Part shown: in pieces, positions 25,924 to 34,136 of the stretch
How the letters are laid out: every line of letters starts with the position of its first letter
Numbering within the stretch: position 1 is the stretch's first letter
Source: Bacteroidales bacterium 52_46
Lineage (GTDB): Bacteria; Bacteroidota; Bacteroidia; Bacteroidales; Muribaculaceae
Direction: 5' to 3'
Length of the DNA: 64,000 nt
NCBI GenBank assembly: GCA_001915385.1
Contig: MNQK01000001.1
Location: forward strand, 62,001-126,000
Program-made: the position numbers and the translations under genes
The notes under the pieces: generated by a model
The model's database searches: none
The model's input: the letters and a program-made list of their open reading frames with translations, nothing else
What the model was told of the DNA's origin: nothing

Positions 25924-26466
25924 TCAGAAATTCATTCCTTCGAGAGCATCCATGTACTGATCCATGGCAGCGTCCATGTCTACGCCCGCGCCACCCGACA
26001 TTTCTGAAGCTGCTTTCGCCATCTTATTGGTTATTTCAGTATAACGCCTCATCTGCGCGGCATTCATTTCTCCGGAACATTTGTCAATCTTCTCGCTGAG
26101 CGACTCGGCCGACTCCATATATGAGGCATAGTCTGCCATAGCCGACACATCACCCTTTGACGCTTTCTTAAGCAGTGAGATATATTTGTCGACAAAACGT
26201 TCGTACTCGTTAAGCATAGCATCGACATCAGATTTCGAGGCAACCTTTTCTGCCTCGCTATCGCCGGGGATATTCTCGAACATGACTTCGTCGTCGACAA
26301 CCACGTCATCGGCAATAACATCGTCGGCATACGGATCCGAAACATTTTCTGTCTGTTCGGCAACTGATTCCTGCGCCGCATCATCAGCCGCTTTCTCAGA
26401 TTTTCCTCCGCATGAAGTCATAGCGAAAGCCACCATTGCAGCAATAGTCAAGAATTTAATTTTCAT
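25924..26466 (-). CDS. Small helical lipoprotein of unknown function
   Basis: A 180-residue protein with a signal peptide and lipobox MTSC (Cys19), then an acidic Ala/Asp/Glu linker to about residue 70. The C-terminal half is predicted alpha-helical: YERFVDKYISLLKKASKGDVSAM and SLSEKIDKCSGEMNAAQMRRY. It resembles short Bacteroidetes lipoproteins of the DUF6591 kind from memory, but I am not sure of the family. It converges on the kinase gene. The 203-residue putative regulator is immediately upstream on the same strand. Confidence 0.6.
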   Translation of the reverse strand: MKIKFLTIAAMVAFAMTSCGGKSEKAADDAAQESVAEQTENVSDPYADDVIADDVVVDDEVMFENIPGDSEAEKVASKSDVDAMLNEYERFVDKYISLLKKASKGDVSAMADYASYMESAESLSEKIDKCSGEMNAAQMRRYTEITNKMAKAASEMSGGAGVDMDAAMDQYMDALEGMNF

Positions 26467-26520
26467 GATTTTGTAATTTAGTAAGATTGGTTAATAATTG
26501 ATTGGAATATAAAAAATTCT

Positions 26521-27132
26521 TTATTGGTTGTCATCATCAAGTATGCGGTAGGTGATGCCTGTACGTGTTCCTGCCACGTAGGTATGAGGTATATCACTCC
26601 CGCGACACAGCACTTTGCTGAAATAAGCAGGTGCATTCTGTGTAAGAGAGGTAAATTCCACTACATCGCCCGAATGCAACTTGGCATTGATTGACCGCAC
26701 TACGTCGAACTCATTGCCGCACTTCCGGCTCAGTATGCACAGCCTGTCGGGCGGCCAGCGCAGTTCCACAAAAGCGTGGTCGGATATTTCATTGGCTTTA
26801 ACTGTCTCCCCGAAATAGTTCCCTGACTGAGCAGTTATATCCTCGGCATTGTAATTCTCGATAAAATCCTCAATATCCCGGTAGCCGATAAAAACAGAAA
26901 GCACACATAGTGTGAAGCGCTCCGGATTGTAGGACGAGCCGACATCCTTGACATAGCCCCAGATGCGCTTGAGCGTGGTAGGCGAAATCGGCTGCTTGAC
27001 AGCACGCAGTATAGCCGCCGAGAGGAAATCAAAATCGGCCGGCGAAACAATTCGGCGGTTGACCACATTTTCTACCTCCGAACGCAACAACGCGATTACT
27101 TCCTGTGAATATTTTGTCTTTCTACCGGCCAT
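26521..27132 (-). CDS. Conserved hypothetical protein with putative DNA-binding N-terminus
   Basis: A 203-residue protein. The first half contains the recurrent Bacteroidetes pattern ISPTTLKRIWGYVKD followed by FTLCVLSVFIGYRDIEDF, which I associate with a family whose N-terminus resembles a helix-turn-helix regulator. The second half (FVELRWPPDRLCILSRKCGNEFDVV) looks like a small beta-rich domain and has no named function. A -7 box TATATTTG lies upstream on the minus strand at 27159-27166. It lies 54 bases upstream of the lipoprotein gene on the same strand, so it may share that transcript. The divergent rplY promoter is about 170 bases away. Confidence 0.55.
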   Translation of the reverse strand: MAGRKTKYSQEVIALLRSEVENVVNRRIVSPADFDFLSAAILRAVKQPISPTTLKRIWGYVKDVGSSYNPERFTLCVLSVFIGYRDIEDFIENYNAEDITAQSGNYFGETVKANEISDHAFVELRWPPDRLCILSRKCGNEFDVVRSINAKLHSGDVVEFTSLTQNAPAYFSKVLCRGSDIPHTYVAGTRTGITYRILDDDNQ

Positions 27133-27450
27133 CTTGCTATCAGTTGAATTGTTTATTGCAAATATAATGCAATTGTTTCAATCCATACTATTCCATTTTA
27201 TTCCAATTCAGTCCACGACAATAATCACCTTATTTATAAATATCGATATATGCCCGCATTGCCGCTCAGCTTCCTAAAAAACGAATGTTGCCGTTATTGC
27301 CGATACGCCAAAGAGTCAAACCGCGCGTAAAAAAAATATTTGTAAATAAGAGAATTATTTGTTAACTTTGCAGTCGCTTTTTAGCATCCCGTGTGATGGG
27401 AAATTAAGGAGCTAAACTTAATTTTGAGTAACACAATTAATTAAAAGACA
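27133..27450. other. Intergenic region between divergent genes
   Basis: It holds a -7 box for the leftward gene (TATATTTG, minus strand, 27159-27166) and the full rplY promoter (27339-27370) followed by an 80-base leader. No gene or repeat was seen. Confidence 0.6.
27339..27370 (+). promoter_or_regulatory. Bacteroidetes-type promoter for rplY-pth-hslR
   Basis: TTTG at 27339-27342, a 20-base spacer and TAACTTTG at 27363-27370. The leader before the ATG at 27451 contains AGCATCCCGTGTGATGGGAA, which can form a small hairpin (CATCCC/GATGGG). Confidence 0.8.
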
Positions 27451-28101
27451 ATGGAAATTTTCAAACTGGCCGCCGAGCCCCGTACCGACCTCGGCAAAAA
27501 AGCTGCAAAAACTCTCCGCAGCGAAGGTAAAATCCCCGTAGTGCTTAACGGCAGCGAAGTTGTAGAACTCCCCTACACCGGCAAACTCAACGCAGGTGAG
27601 AAACTCGTGGAAATCGGCAATGGCAAAGGCATGATTACAACTGACCTTACCGTAACCAACGACGCTGTACGCAAACTCGTCTACACTCCCGACATCTTCG
27701 CTGTAGAGCTCGATTATAACGGCTCAAAGAAAATGGCCGTGCTCAAAGAAATCCAGTTCCAGCCCGTGAAGGACACTATCCTCCACATGGATTTCCTCGA
27801 AGTAAACGACAAGAAACCCGTAGTAGTTGAAGTACCCGTGAAACTCGAAGGCCACGCCGAAGGTGTTAAAGCCGGTGGTAAACTGAGCCTCTCGATGAAG
27901 AAACTCAAAGTGCGCGCCATCTACACCAACATTCCCGAACGTCTCGTCATCAACGTTGACAACCTCGGCCTCGGCAAGACTCTCCAGGTAGGCGAACTTC
28001 ACTTCGAAGGCCTCGAACTGGTCAACGCCAAAAACGCCGTCGTCTGCGCCGTTCAGCTCACCCGTGCTGCCCGCGGTGCTCAGGCCAACGCTGCTAAATA
28101 A
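27451..28101 (+). CDS. rplY: 50S ribosomal protein L25/general stress protein Ctc
   Basis: A 216-residue protein of the long L25 (TL5/Ctc) type, which binds 5S rRNA in the large subunit. The N-terminal L25 domain includes RTDLGKKAAKTLRSEGKIPVVL. The C-terminal beta domain (about 100-190) contains VEVPVKLEGHAEGVKAGGKL. The tail is Ala/Gly-rich. It is first in a tight operon: pth begins 11 bases after the stop and hslR 2 bases after pth. Confidence 0.93.
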   Translation: MEIFKLAAEPRTDLGKKAAKTLRSEGKIPVVLNGSEVVELPYTGKLNAGEKLVEIGNGKGMITTDLTVTNDAVRKLVYTPDIFAVELDYNGSKKMAVLKEIQFQPVKDTILHMDFLEVNDKKPVVVEVPVKLEGHAEGVKAGGKLSLSMKKLKVRAIYTNIPERLVINVDNLGLGKTLQVGELHFEGLELVNAKNAVVCAVQLTRAARGAQANAAK

Positions 28102-28112
28102 CAGACTTATAG

Positions 28113-28676
28113 ATGAAATATCTTATTGTAGGACTGGGTAACATCGGTGACGAATACCGCGGTACCCGCCACAACATAGGATTTAAAGTATTGGATGCCT
28201 TAGCCGAGGCGTCCAATACTTCTTTTACAACCGAACGTTACGGCGATGTGGCGCAGTGCCGTCTGAAAAACAAACAGATGGTGCTGCTCAAGCCGTCGAC
28301 CTACATGAACCTGTCGGGCAACGCCGTGCGTTACTGGAAGGAAAAAGAGAAGATTGAACTCGAAAACATACTCGTCGTGGTCGACGACATAGCGCTCCCG
28401 TTCGGCGCCATACGCATCAAGCCGTCAGGTTCAGATGCCGGCCATAACGGGCTGAAGAACATCGCCCAGATGCTCGACACACAGGCATATCCGCGCCTGC
28501 GTTTCGGCATAGGCGATAACTTCCCCCGCGGCTGCCAGATCGACTACGTACTCGGGCATTTCACGCTCGACGAACGCCAGAAGCTCCCCGTGCGCGTCGA
28601 TGAGGCTGTCGACGCCATCAAAGCCTTCGTGCTGTCGGGACTGCAGTTCGCAATGTGTAATTTCAACAACAAATAA
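28113..28676 (+). CDS. pth: Peptidyl-tRNA hydrolase
   Basis: A 187-residue enzyme that cleaves peptidyl-tRNA released during abortive translation. The family signature GLGNIGDEYRGTRHNIGF gives Asn10 and the catalytic His20. KPSTYMNLSG and VVDDIALPFG, with the conserved Asp, follow, then GSDAGHNGLKNI. The length is normal. It is the middle gene of rplY-pth-hslR, all concerned with the ribosome. Confidence 0.95.
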   Translation: MKYLIVGLGNIGDEYRGTRHNIGFKVLDALAEASNTSFTTERYGDVAQCRLKNKQMVLLKPSTYMNLSGNAVRYWKEKEKIELENILVVVDDIALPFGAIRIKPSGSDAGHNGLKNIAQMLDTQAYPRLRFGIGDNFPRGCQIDYVLGHFTLDERQKLPVRVDEAVDAIKAFVLSGLQFAMCNFNNK

Positions 28677-28678
28677 TC

Positions 28679-29158
28679 ATGGCCAAGAGTGAGGAACGCA
28701 TCGATAAATGGCTGTGGGCCATGCGCATATTCAAGACACGCACCGTCGCTACCGATTCGTGCAAGAAAGGGCGCGTCAGCGTAGGCCCGACCGCCGACAG
28801 TTCGGTCGTGGTCAAGCCGTCACGTCTTATCAAGATAGACGACATCGTGCATGTGCGCAAGCCGCCGGTCACCTATTCATTCCGCGTAAAGGCACTGACC
28901 GAAAACCGTCTCGGAGCGCGCCTCGTGCCCGACTACATGGAGAATATCACTCCGCAGGCTCAGTACGACCTGCTCGACGTAGTGAAAATATCGGGATTCA
29001 TCGACCGTCGCAAAGGCCTCGGGCGTCCCACCAAGCGCGAAGGACGTGAACTGGCCCGTTTCGCCGAGGAGGTAAACGACGGCTGGGATTTCGACGACAG
29101 CGATTTCAATGCCGACAGCCGCTACGACTTCGACTTTGACGAGGAGGATTTCAATTGA
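28679..29158 (+). CDS. hslR: S4-domain RNA-binding protein (Hsp15/HslR-like)
   Basis: A 159-residue protein with an N-terminal S4 RNA-binding domain: ERIDKWLWAMRIFKTRTVATDSCKKG is split by the usual loop, then VKPSRLIKIDDIVHVRK. In E. coli Hsp15 rescues blocked 50S subunits that carry nascent peptide-tRNA. The C-terminal tail is strongly acidic (Asp/Glu/Phe/Tyr, from about residue 133 to the end), unlike the basic tail of E. coli Hsp15. It overlaps neither neighbour; the RIC-like gene starts 53 bases later. Confidence 0.85.
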   Translation: MAKSEERIDKWLWAMRIFKTRTVATDSCKKGRVSVGPTADSSVVVKPSRLIKIDDIVHVRKPPVTYSFRVKALTENRLGARLVPDYMENITPQAQYDLLDVVKISGFIDRRKGLGRPTKREGRELARFAEEVNDGWDFDDSDFNADSRYDFDFDEEDFN

Positions 29159-29211
29159 CCGGATCCCGACATCCCGGACTCTCCGACAACACAAATTAAT
29201 AAAACAGGAAC

Positions 29212-29898
29212 ATGATGCAACCGCGCCAACTCAGATATGACGACGTGATAATCGATATCATCAATGACGATTACACCATTCTCCCGCTGCTCAGCCGATT
29301 TTCAATCCCGCTCGGCCTCGGCAACGAGACTCTCAACGACGTGTGCCGCCGCAATGACATTGATGTGAAAGCGCTGCTGCTGGTGCTCAACTACATACGT
29401 ACGGGCATAATCGATTCATCATACATAAGCGTGGTTTCGCCGCTCGAAGTGGTAAGGTTTCTCAAAAACTCGCACGACTACTTCATCAACTATAAATTCG
29501 GCCATATACGCAAGAACCTTATTGCGGCGCTCGACCTCGAGACAAACCCGACAAACAATCTGATACTTAAGTTTTTCGATTCTTTTGTAAAGAAAGTCGA
29601 AGATCACTTCCGATATGAGGAAAACACAGTATTCCCCTACGTCGAAAGCCTTGTAGACGGCAAAAAATCGGCATACACGATAGAGATATTCGAACGCCAT
29701 CACGAAGAAGTGGTCGACGCCCTCGCCGAACTTAAAAACATCATATTGAGGTACTACCGCACCACTGCGCCCAATCTGATGTACGACGTGCTCGTCGACA
29801 TTTACAACTGCGAGGAGGACCTTGCATCGCACTCCGACATTGAGAACAATCTGCTTATTCCGATGGTGTACGATCTTGAAAGGAAATCGAAAAAATGA
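29212..29898 (+). CDS. RIC-like hemerythrin-domain protein
   Basis: A 228-residue protein. Residues about 15-65 resemble the ScdA/DUF542 N-terminal domain (YTILPLLSRFSIPLG, TLNDVCRRNDID). The rest is a four-helix hemerythrin-like domain with candidate di-iron ligands His88, His132, Glu136, His163/164, His207 and Glu211. The spacing is close to that of YtfE/RIC (repair of iron centres), which protects or restores Fe-S clusters after nitrosative or oxidative stress (family knowledge). Its stop overlaps the start of the LuxR-type gene by 4 bases (ATGA), implying translational coupling. Role in iron-centre repair here is inferred. Confidence 0.75.
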   Translation: MMQPRQLRYDDVIIDIINDDYTILPLLSRFSIPLGLGNETLNDVCRRNDIDVKALLLVLNYIRTGIIDSSYISVVSPLEVVRFLKNSHDYFINYKFGHIRKNLIAALDLETNPTNNLILKFFDSFVKKVEDHFRYEENTVFPYVESLVDGKKSAYTIEIFERHHEEVVDALAELKNIILRYYRTTAPNLMYDVLVDIYNCEEDLASHSDIENNLLIPMVYDLERKSKK

Positions 29899-30479
29899 GG
29901 CACCTCAACGTCATATTATGCACCCCGTCGCCCATTGAATTCAACGGACTATGCAGCATCCTGCGCAACATACGCGAGATGTCAATCAGTTTCCGCTCCA
30001 TAGAGCCTGCCACGCTTGCCGAAAACCCGGCGCTTCCGGCCAACGCCGACATATTCATCTGCGACCCCGTGGCACTTGCCACCCCCATGCTCCATGCCAT
30101 CAGGCTCGCGTCGCCGAAAGTAAAGATAGTATTGCTCTACCACACCGCCCTTCCTCAGAATTACGTCAAAGAATACGACGCAGCAATATCTATCTATGAT
30201 TCCGAATCGGCGATAGAGCAGACTGTCACTTCGCTATTCGCCAACCGCAAGACACCGGGAATGCCCTCCGAACTGACCCAAAGGGAAAAGGAGATTATCA
30301 TTGGGGTGGTCAAAGGGCTGTCAAACAAAGAGATTGCCGCACAAATCAATGTATCGGTCAACACCGTCATGACCCATCGGCGCAATATCGCCGCAAAACT
30401 TGAGATACACTCCGCAGCCGGCCTGACTGTCTACGCGCTTATGAGCAATCTGATTACCCTCGACGAACTGTCGGAATAG
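29895..30479 (+). CDS. LuxR-type response regulator with degenerate receiver
   Basis: A 194-residue transcription regulator. The C-terminal LuxR/NarL helix-turn-helix is clear (about 125-185): LTQREKEIIIGVVKGLSNKEIA then VSVNTVMTHRRNIAAKL. The N-terminal domain has the order and size of a receiver, and FICDP keeps an Asp at the phosphorylation position. The paired acidic residues after strand 1 read TPSP, and the conserved Lys of strand 5 is not visible, so phosphorylation may not occur. It overlaps the RIC-like gene by 4 bases, and the two probably act together in one stress response (inference). No kinase gene is adjacent. Confidence 0.8.
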   Translation: MRHLNVILCTPSPIEFNGLCSILRNIREMSISFRSIEPATLAENPALPANADIFICDPVALATPMLHAIRLASPKVKIVLLYHTALPQNYVKEYDAAISIYDSESAIEQTVTSLFANRKTPGMPSELTQREKEIIIGVVKGLSNKEIAAQINVSVNTVMTHRRNIAAKLEIHSAAGLTVYALMSNLITLDELSE

Positions 30480-30667
30480 CAAGCGCCTGCCCCATAATCT
30501 GCTTTTCACGCTGCGGCGCTCCACCACATACATATCACCTACACCGGCTGTTTATATTGTTTCACATCATAAAATACCGGTATCACATCGCTATCGAAGC
30601 TAACCATTCAAGAAAACCGACGACGGCAACCGTCACCGATTTATTCATTCACCAAAATTCAAATAAA

Positions 30668-31900
30668 ATGGCTTCGATAAAAGTAAAATTCCGCCCTTCT
30701 ACCGTATCTGGTCATGAAGGCACCATCTACTACCAGATTATCCACGAACGAAAAGTAAGGCATCTACAAAGTGAATGCCACATATTTCCATACGAATGGG
30801 ACGAAAAGCGCTCGATGGTGACTACTACTGCCGACAGCGAACGCCGACCATTGATTACAGGCATCCGCCAACGCATCAGATTCGATGTAGAACGCCTCTC
30901 AATAATTGACCACAAGCTAAATGTCAGAGGATTGCATTATACCACCGACGACATTATTGACGAATACAACCACTATTCGCGTGAATATTCACTGTTCACA
31001 TACATGACAGGCATCATAGACCGACTTCGGCAGAACGGCAAAATCAGGACATCGGAAACATATAAGGCCGCGCTCAACAGCTTCAGGAAATTTCTAATCG
31101 AAACATCCCGTTGCGGACAGATTACGCAACATAACGACATAATGCTCGACTGCATCACCGCCGAAGTGGTCGAATCGTACGAAGCATGGCATAAAAGTCA
31201 CGGAGTTGCGCCAAATACCATATCGTTCTATACACGCATACTGCGCGCGGTGTATAACCGCGCCGTAGAGGATGAAATCATCGAGAACCGCAATCCGTTC
31301 CGCCACGTCTACACCGGCGTCGACAAGACCGTAAAACGCGCCCTGCCGATTGCGGTAATCAAAAAAATCAGGCAACTTGACCTGTCAGGCAGCCGTGCAC
31401 TCGATTTCGCCCGCGACATATTCCTGATGAGTTTCTATCTGAGGGGTATGAGCTTCATAGACATGGCTTTCCTGAAAAAATCCGACCTTAAAAACGGATA
31501 TGTCACATACCGTCGCCGCAAAACCGGCCAGCAACTCACCATCGAATGGACCCGCGAGATGCAGTCGACCCTCGACAAATATCCCGTCAACGAAAGCCAC
31601 TACCTGCTCCCCATCATACGCCGGCCGGGCCTCAACGAACGCTGCATCTACCGCAACATGGGCTACAACATCAACCACAACCTCAAGAAAATAGCCGCGA
31701 TGGTAGGCGTGACAATCCCACTGACACTCTACGTAGCCCGCCACAGCTGGGCATCCGCCGCCAAAACCAAAGGCATCCCCGTGAGTGTAATAAGCGAAGG
31801 CATGGGCCACGACTCCGAAGCAACAACCCAAATCTACCTCGCCAGCCTCGACACCACCATAATCGACCGCGCCAACGCCCTGATACTCGCCTCCATTTAG
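30668..31900 (+). CDS. Tyrosine recombinase / site-specific integrase
   Basis: A protein of 410 residues from the ATG at 30668, the first Met giving the usual ASIKVKFRPS start; an upstream in-frame ATG at 30557 adds 37 residues without homology. It has an arm-type N-terminal domain, a SAM-like core-binding domain (about 105-200) and a catalytic domain with Arg259, Lys285, Arg358, His381 and nucleophile Tyr390. The HxxR box is YVAR, as often seen in Bacteroidetes integrases and DNA invertases. No phage, conjugation or cargo gene is nearby. It may be a chromosomal invertase or a relic. It converges on folE across a perfect hairpin. Confidence 0.85.
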   Translation: MASIKVKFRPSTVSGHEGTIYYQIIHERKVRHLQSECHIFPYEWDEKRSMVTTTADSERRPLITGIRQRIRFDVERLSIIDHKLNVRGLHYTTDDIIDEYNHYSREYSLFTYMTGIIDRLRQNGKIRTSETYKAALNSFRKFLIETSRCGQITQHNDIMLDCITAEVVESYEAWHKSHGVAPNTISFYTRILRAVYNRAVEDEIIENRNPFRHVYTGVDKTVKRALPIAVIKKIRQLDLSGSRALDFARDIFLMSFYLRGMSFIDMAFLKKSDLKNGYVTYRRRKTGQQLTIEWTREMQSTLDKYPVNESHYLLPIIRRPGLNERCIYRNMGYNINHNLKKIAAMVGVTIPLTLYVARHSWASAAKTKGIPVSVISEGMGHDSEATTQIYLASLDTTIIDRANALILASI

Positions 31901-31915
31901 CACTTTAAACCACAA

Positions 31916-31971
31916 CAATTAAGCGGAAATTCCGATACTATGGTTACGGTTTCGGATTTTCCGCTTAATTG
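31916..31971. terminator. Bidirectional hairpin between integrase and folE
   Basis: CAATTAAGCGGAAA at 31916-31929 pairs with TTTCCGCTTAATTG at the right end (to 31971), with inner CCGA/TCGG pairs. It lies between the convergent stop codons at 31900 and 32007. There is no long T-run. A recombination-site role for the integrase is a possible alternative. Confidence 0.6.
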
Positions 31972-32006
31972 TAGAGGTCTGAATAGACTGACTCTTAGAC
32001 AATCTC

Positions 32007-32624
32007 TTAAATTGAGGAGAGGAATTCGTGGCGGAGAGTGGGGTCGGTGGCGAAGATGCCGTTGTAGTCGAGGGTTGTGGTCAGTGATTGCTGTTTTTCC
32101 ACGCCGCGCATTTTCATGCACAGGTGCTCGGCCGTGCAACGGGCTATGACGCCTTTGGCTGAGAGGATTTTCTGCAGCTCGGTGCATACCTGCTCGGTAA
32201 GGCGTTCCTGCACCTGCAGCCGCCGGGCGAACATATCGACTATGCGGGCTACTTTGCTCAACCCGATGATTTTGCCGTCGGGGATGTAGCCTATGGAGAT
32301 ACGGCCGAAGAACGGAAGGATATGGTGCTCGCAGAATGAGTAGAACTCGATATCGCGCACTATTATCATGCGCGAGCCTTCGTGCGTGAATATGGCGCCG
32401 TTGACTATATCATGTACGTTCTGGCGGTAGCCGCGGGTAGCGTAAACGAGAGCTTTGGCGGCTCTTACGGGGGTCTTATGGAGCCCTTCGCGGGTAGTGT
32501 CCTCCCCTATCAGTTTTATTATCGCTTCGTAGTGGGCGGCTATCTCCGCTATCACCTTATCATCGACAACGGAATTGCCGACCGTCCTTGCTTCGTTAAT
32601 TCTATCAGGCGTATCTTTGACCAT
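32007..32624 (-). CDS. folE: GTP cyclohydrolase I
   Basis: A 205-residue enzyme that converts GTP to dihydroneopterin triphosphate, the first step of tetrahydrofolate synthesis. Conserved zinc and catalytic motifs are visible: CEHHILPFFGRISIGYIP and GLSKVARIVD, then VQERLTEQ and RCTAEHLCMKMRGV with the second zinc cysteine. The length is that of the normal subunit, which forms a decamer in studied homologues. It lies 71 bases downstream of the SPOR-domain gene on the same strand; two short hairpins (32652-32669 and 32682-32694) lie in that gap. Confidence 0.93.
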   Translation of the reverse strand: MVKDTPDRINEARTVGNSVVDDKVIAEIAAHYEAIIKLIGEDTTREGLHKTPVRAAKALVYATRGYRQNVHDIVNGAIFTHEGSRMIIVRDIEFYSFCEHHILPFFGRISIGYIPDGKIIGLSKVARIVDMFARRLQVQERLTEQVCTELQKILSAKGVIARCTAEHLCMKMRGVEKQQSLTTTLDYNGIFATDPTLRHEFLSSI

Positions 32625-32651
32625 CTGACAAATATTTCTGTTAATTTTATA

Positions 32652-32694
32652 CCGAAACTACAGTTTCGGAGCACTCACTGCCATACCGTGTGGT
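32652..32694 (-). repeat. Two small hairpins in the SPOR-folE gap
   Basis: CCGAAACT/AGTTTCGG (32652-32669) has a 2-base loop, and ATACC/GGTAT (32682-32694) lies directly after the SPOR stop. No T-run follows, so they may be processing or attenuation structures. Confidence 0.4.
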
Positions 32695-32695
32695 A

Positions 32696-33208
32696 TCAGT
32701 TGACGGCGTTGATGCGGTCGCGGACCACGGTTATTTCGGCGCGATATGCCGGGAATGCTTTCTTTATCTCGGCGGCAAGTTCCTCGGCTTCAGCTCTCGA
32801 ACGGCAATCGCCTACGCGCAGTCTCCAATACGGAGAGTCATAGATGACGTAGGTAGCGACATCGGGAAACGCTCCCGCAATAGCGCGTTCTTTGGCTCTT
32901 GCTTCATTTTTGGCAGTACGCGCGTTGTTGTCGGAATAAATCTGCACGCGGTAGCCGCCCATTTTTTTCACTCTTCCCGTCCTGTGTCCTGAGTTTTCTG
33001 CCGCGACACTGTCGCTGTCGACCGCCATTTTGCGCAGACGCAGTTCAAGCGCTTCGGGATGCGTCACCGATATTACGCCCGAACGGTTGATAATATCTGT
33101 AATGGTGGTATCGGAAGATGCCGCCGGTGCAGGAGACTGTGCCGAAGCGGCAGCGAAAGTCATCACCAACGCGGCGCCTATTGACAGTTGTTTCAATAAC
33201 TTCATCAT
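32696..33208 (-). CDS. SPOR-domain periplasmic protein
   Basis: A 170-residue protein with a signal peptide (LLKQLSIGAALVMTFAAASAQ) and a C-terminal SPOR domain (about 95-165): GGYRVQIYSDNNARTAKNEA and SPYWRLRVGDCRSRAEAE. SPOR domains bind peptidoglycan stripped of stem peptides, mostly at division septa (family knowledge). The middle segment is an Ala/Ser-rich linker. A TACCTTTG box lies just upstream at 33214-33221 on the minus strand, and tpiA has its own terminator before it, so SPOR-folE may be a separate transcript with a very short leader. Confidence 0.8.
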   Translation of the reverse strand: MMKLLKQLSIGAALVMTFAAASAQSPAPAASSDTTITDIINRSGVISVTHPEALELRLRKMAVDSDSVAAENSGHRTGRVKKMGGYRVQIYSDNNARTAKNEARAKERAIAGAFPDVATYVIYDSPYWRLRVGDCRSRAEAEELAAEIKKAFPAYRAEITVVRDRINAVN

Positions 33209-33270
33209 ATATGCAAAGGTAAGTGTGGACGGAATGAGTCGGTATGTAAGTATATGGTGAGAGATAAATA

Positions 33271-33316
33271 AAAATATGCCGGCGCCATACAGCCGATAGC
33301 GTCATGACGCCGACAT
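33271..33316 (-). terminator. Terminator of tpiA
   Basis: A 13-bp stem including two G-U pairs joins 33304-33316 with 33276-33288 (minus strand ATGTCGGCGTCAT / ATGGCGCCGGCAT) and is followed by ATTTTTATTT. Confidence 0.75.
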
Positions 33317-33342
33317 TGTTATTCAAAGTTCAGCATTCGGGA

Positions 33343-34098
33343 TTAGAATGCTTTCACGATACCCATGAACGACTCGGCGTCGAGTGAAGCGCCACCGATA
33401 AGACCGCCGTCGACGTTGGGTTTTGCGAAGAGCTGGGGAGCATTGCTCGGCTTGCAGCTGCCGCCGTAGAGGATTGAAGTGTTTTCTGCGACTTCTTTGC
33501 CGTATTTGTCGGCGATGACTTTACGGATATGTGCGTGCATTTCCTCAGCCTGGTCGTCGGTAGCTGTTTTGCCGGTACCGATTGCCCATACAGGTTCGTA
33601 AGCAAGGATAAGTTTTGAGAAGTCGGCAGCGCTCATATCGAAGAGAGCGTCCTCTATCTGTTTTTTTACCACTTCAAGATAAGTGCCGTTTTCGCGTTCC
33701 TCGAGTACTTCGCCGATGCAGAAGATAGGGGTAAGATTGTTTTCAAGGGCGAGAGCCACTTTGTTCTTGAGGATTTCTGAAGTCTCACCGTAATACTGGC
33801 GACGCTCAGAGTGGCCGAGGATTACGTAGGTAGCACCTGTTGAAGCGACCATAGCGGCAGAAACTTCGCCGGTGTAGGCGCCTTTGGCATGGTCGGCGCA
33901 GTTTTCGGCACCGAGACCGAGCTTAGCGGGATCGATTACGGCATTGACCGAAGCAAGGTGAGTGAAAGGTACGGCGATGATGACGTCGCAGTTGGGGGTA
34001 AAACCTTTGAGGGCCTCGTTGACATCTTTAGCAAGACCTACACCTTCGGCAAGAGTGGTATTCATTTTCCAGTTGCCTGCTACAATGTTCTTTCTCAT
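33343..34098 (-). CDS. tpiA: Triosephosphate isomerase
   Basis: A 251-residue glycolytic enzyme that interconverts dihydroxyacetone phosphate and glyceraldehyde 3-phosphate. GNWKMN contains the catalytic Lys, ILGHSERR the catalytic His, and AYEPVWAIGTGKTA the catalytic Glu and the mobile loop. YGGSCKPSN is the phosphate-binding loop. The length is normal. It is last in the operon nfeD-qmcA-DUF1599-DoxX-tpiA, 38 bases after the DoxX gene, a neighbourhood I recall from Bacteroides genomes. Confidence 0.96.
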   Translation of the reverse strand: MRKNIVAGNWKMNTTLAEGVGLAKDVNEALKGFTPNCDVIIAVPFTHLASVNAVIDPAKLGLGAENCADHAKGAYTGEVSAAMVASTGATYVILGHSERRQYYGETSEILKNKVALALENNLTPIFCIGEVLEERENGTYLEVVKKQIEDALFDMSAADFSKLILAYEPVWAIGTGKTATDDQAEEMHAHIRKVIADKYGKEVAENTSILYGGSCKPSNAPQLFAKPNVDGGLIGGASLDAESFMGIVKAF

Positions 34099-34136
34099 TT
34101 CTTTATCTTTTATTATGAATGTTATGGAATTTCTGT

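Noticed and set aside
31916..31971. Attachment site of an integrated element
   Set aside because: No direct repeat of the hairpin or of the nearby sequence was seen at the other side of the integrase, so an att pair is not supported.
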